Assembly (NCBI GenBank): GCA_020002185.1
Contig: CM034543.1
Location: forward strand, 11,057,258 to 11,121,257
Source: Paraescarpia echinospica
Lineage: Eukaryota > Annelida > Polychaeta > Sabellida > Siboglinidae
Length of the DNA: 64,000 bases
Reading direction: 5' to 3'
Shown: positions 63,526-64,000 of the stretch, one piece after another
How the letters are laid out: each line of letters opens with the position of its first letter
Numbering within the stretch: the stretch's first letter is position 1
Position numbers and translations under genes: made by a program
Notes under the pieces: model-generated
What the model was told of the DNA's origin: nothing
What the model saw: the letters and a program-made list of their open reading frames with translations, nothing else
The model's database searches: none

Positions 63526-64000
63526 CCGTAGCTCTTAGTTCACGGGCAATTCCAGCGTTATAGACGAATCAGTGTTGACGTATTGTAGTATCTGTTTCTT
63601 CCCAGCTTTGTCTGTCTCAAACAAAAACATGCTTCTTCGCATCTGCAAAACTGCTTCAAAGATCATAGGCATTCCCACACCTCCTGTCCCTCAGCTGTGT
63701 CAACACACGTTGATCAGAAAAGCAGTGCAGTTGCCAATGACCCTGCCCACCCACTGTATACAGAGTTTGACATTCTTCTGTCTCAAAGATGATACCAATG
63801 TCCAAGATGTACAAAAGACAGGTTCAAAAACAGCTTCGTTCCCAGGCCATAAGTCACCAAAAGAAACTTTGAGTTAACAAACCACCACATGCAATCCGAC
63901 CATTAAAATATACAAATTATGCACTAACTACTCTCACTTTTGTATTACTATTAAAAACTTATTTCTTGTATGCACTACGTTTAACTATGTTTACTAGCAA
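63526..64000. other. Unassigned right edge
   Basis: The frame 63572-63877 contains MLLRICKTASKIIGIPTPPV, which resembles the C-terminal region of RT-like proteins seen in fish LINEs (NKLVKTASKIIG), so a LINE tail is possible. No further support is visible before the window ends. Confidence 0.35.

Overview
This is nuclear DNA of an animal, most likely a marine invertebrate. It holds a Toll-like receptor gene, an intron-rich ciliary armadillo gene (ARMC3) with clean GT-AG introns, and many transposable elements: Polinton, CR1-type and other LINEs, DIRS-like, pogo-like, hAT and tRNA-SINE. There are no bacterial operons, rRNA genes or CRISPR arrays. I cannot fix the phylum from sequence alone.

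Layout. (1) 1-6.1 kb is visibly GC-richer and is a decayed Maverick/Polinton (endogenous virus-like DNA transposon). It carries relics of a helicase, an integrase, a zinc-ribbon protein, a packaging ATPase, a capsid protein and a cysteine protease, nearly all broken by frameshifts or stops. (2) 6.1-15 kb is a rearranged region. The Polinton tail segment is present twice (6.1-7.1 and 10.1-10.8 kb). Around the second copy lie inverted arms, and the right arm contains three tandem copies of a ~0.9 kb unit between two direct repeats of 457 bp. (3) 16.05-17.69 kb is a 36-bp minisatellite with a 540-bp higher-order period. (4) 18.1-25.8 kb is a two-exon Toll-like receptor gene (+ strand). Its 4.8-kb intron is filled mostly by an antisense, dead CR1/L2-type LINE. 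(5) 25.8-30.4 kb is intergenic and contains a second LINE remnant. (6) 30.4-58.7 kb is ARMC3 on the minus strand. Twenty coding exons join with consistent phases into 868 codons plus stop and reach the natural stop; only a short 5' coding exon is missing. Its introns hold SINEs, a LINE tail, a hAT relic, a 15 x 91-bp tandem array and a pogo-like element inserted in a 30-bp minisatellite. (7) 59.0-62.3 kb is a DIRS-like tyrosine-recombinase retrotransposon (gag zinc finger, RT, RNase H, recombinase), probably in the 5' intron of ARMC3.

The two host genes are functionally unrelated: one is an innate immune receptor, the other a cilium/flagellum-associated protein. Most of the remaining sequence is mobile DNA and tandem repeats. 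The observations most worth checking are the 20-bp motif repeated four times after the recombinase gene, the 91-bp array with splice-like signals in every unit, the possible alternative ARMC3 3' exon, the pogo element inside a minisatellite, and the altered BB loop of the receptor TIR domain. I found no clearly new system.
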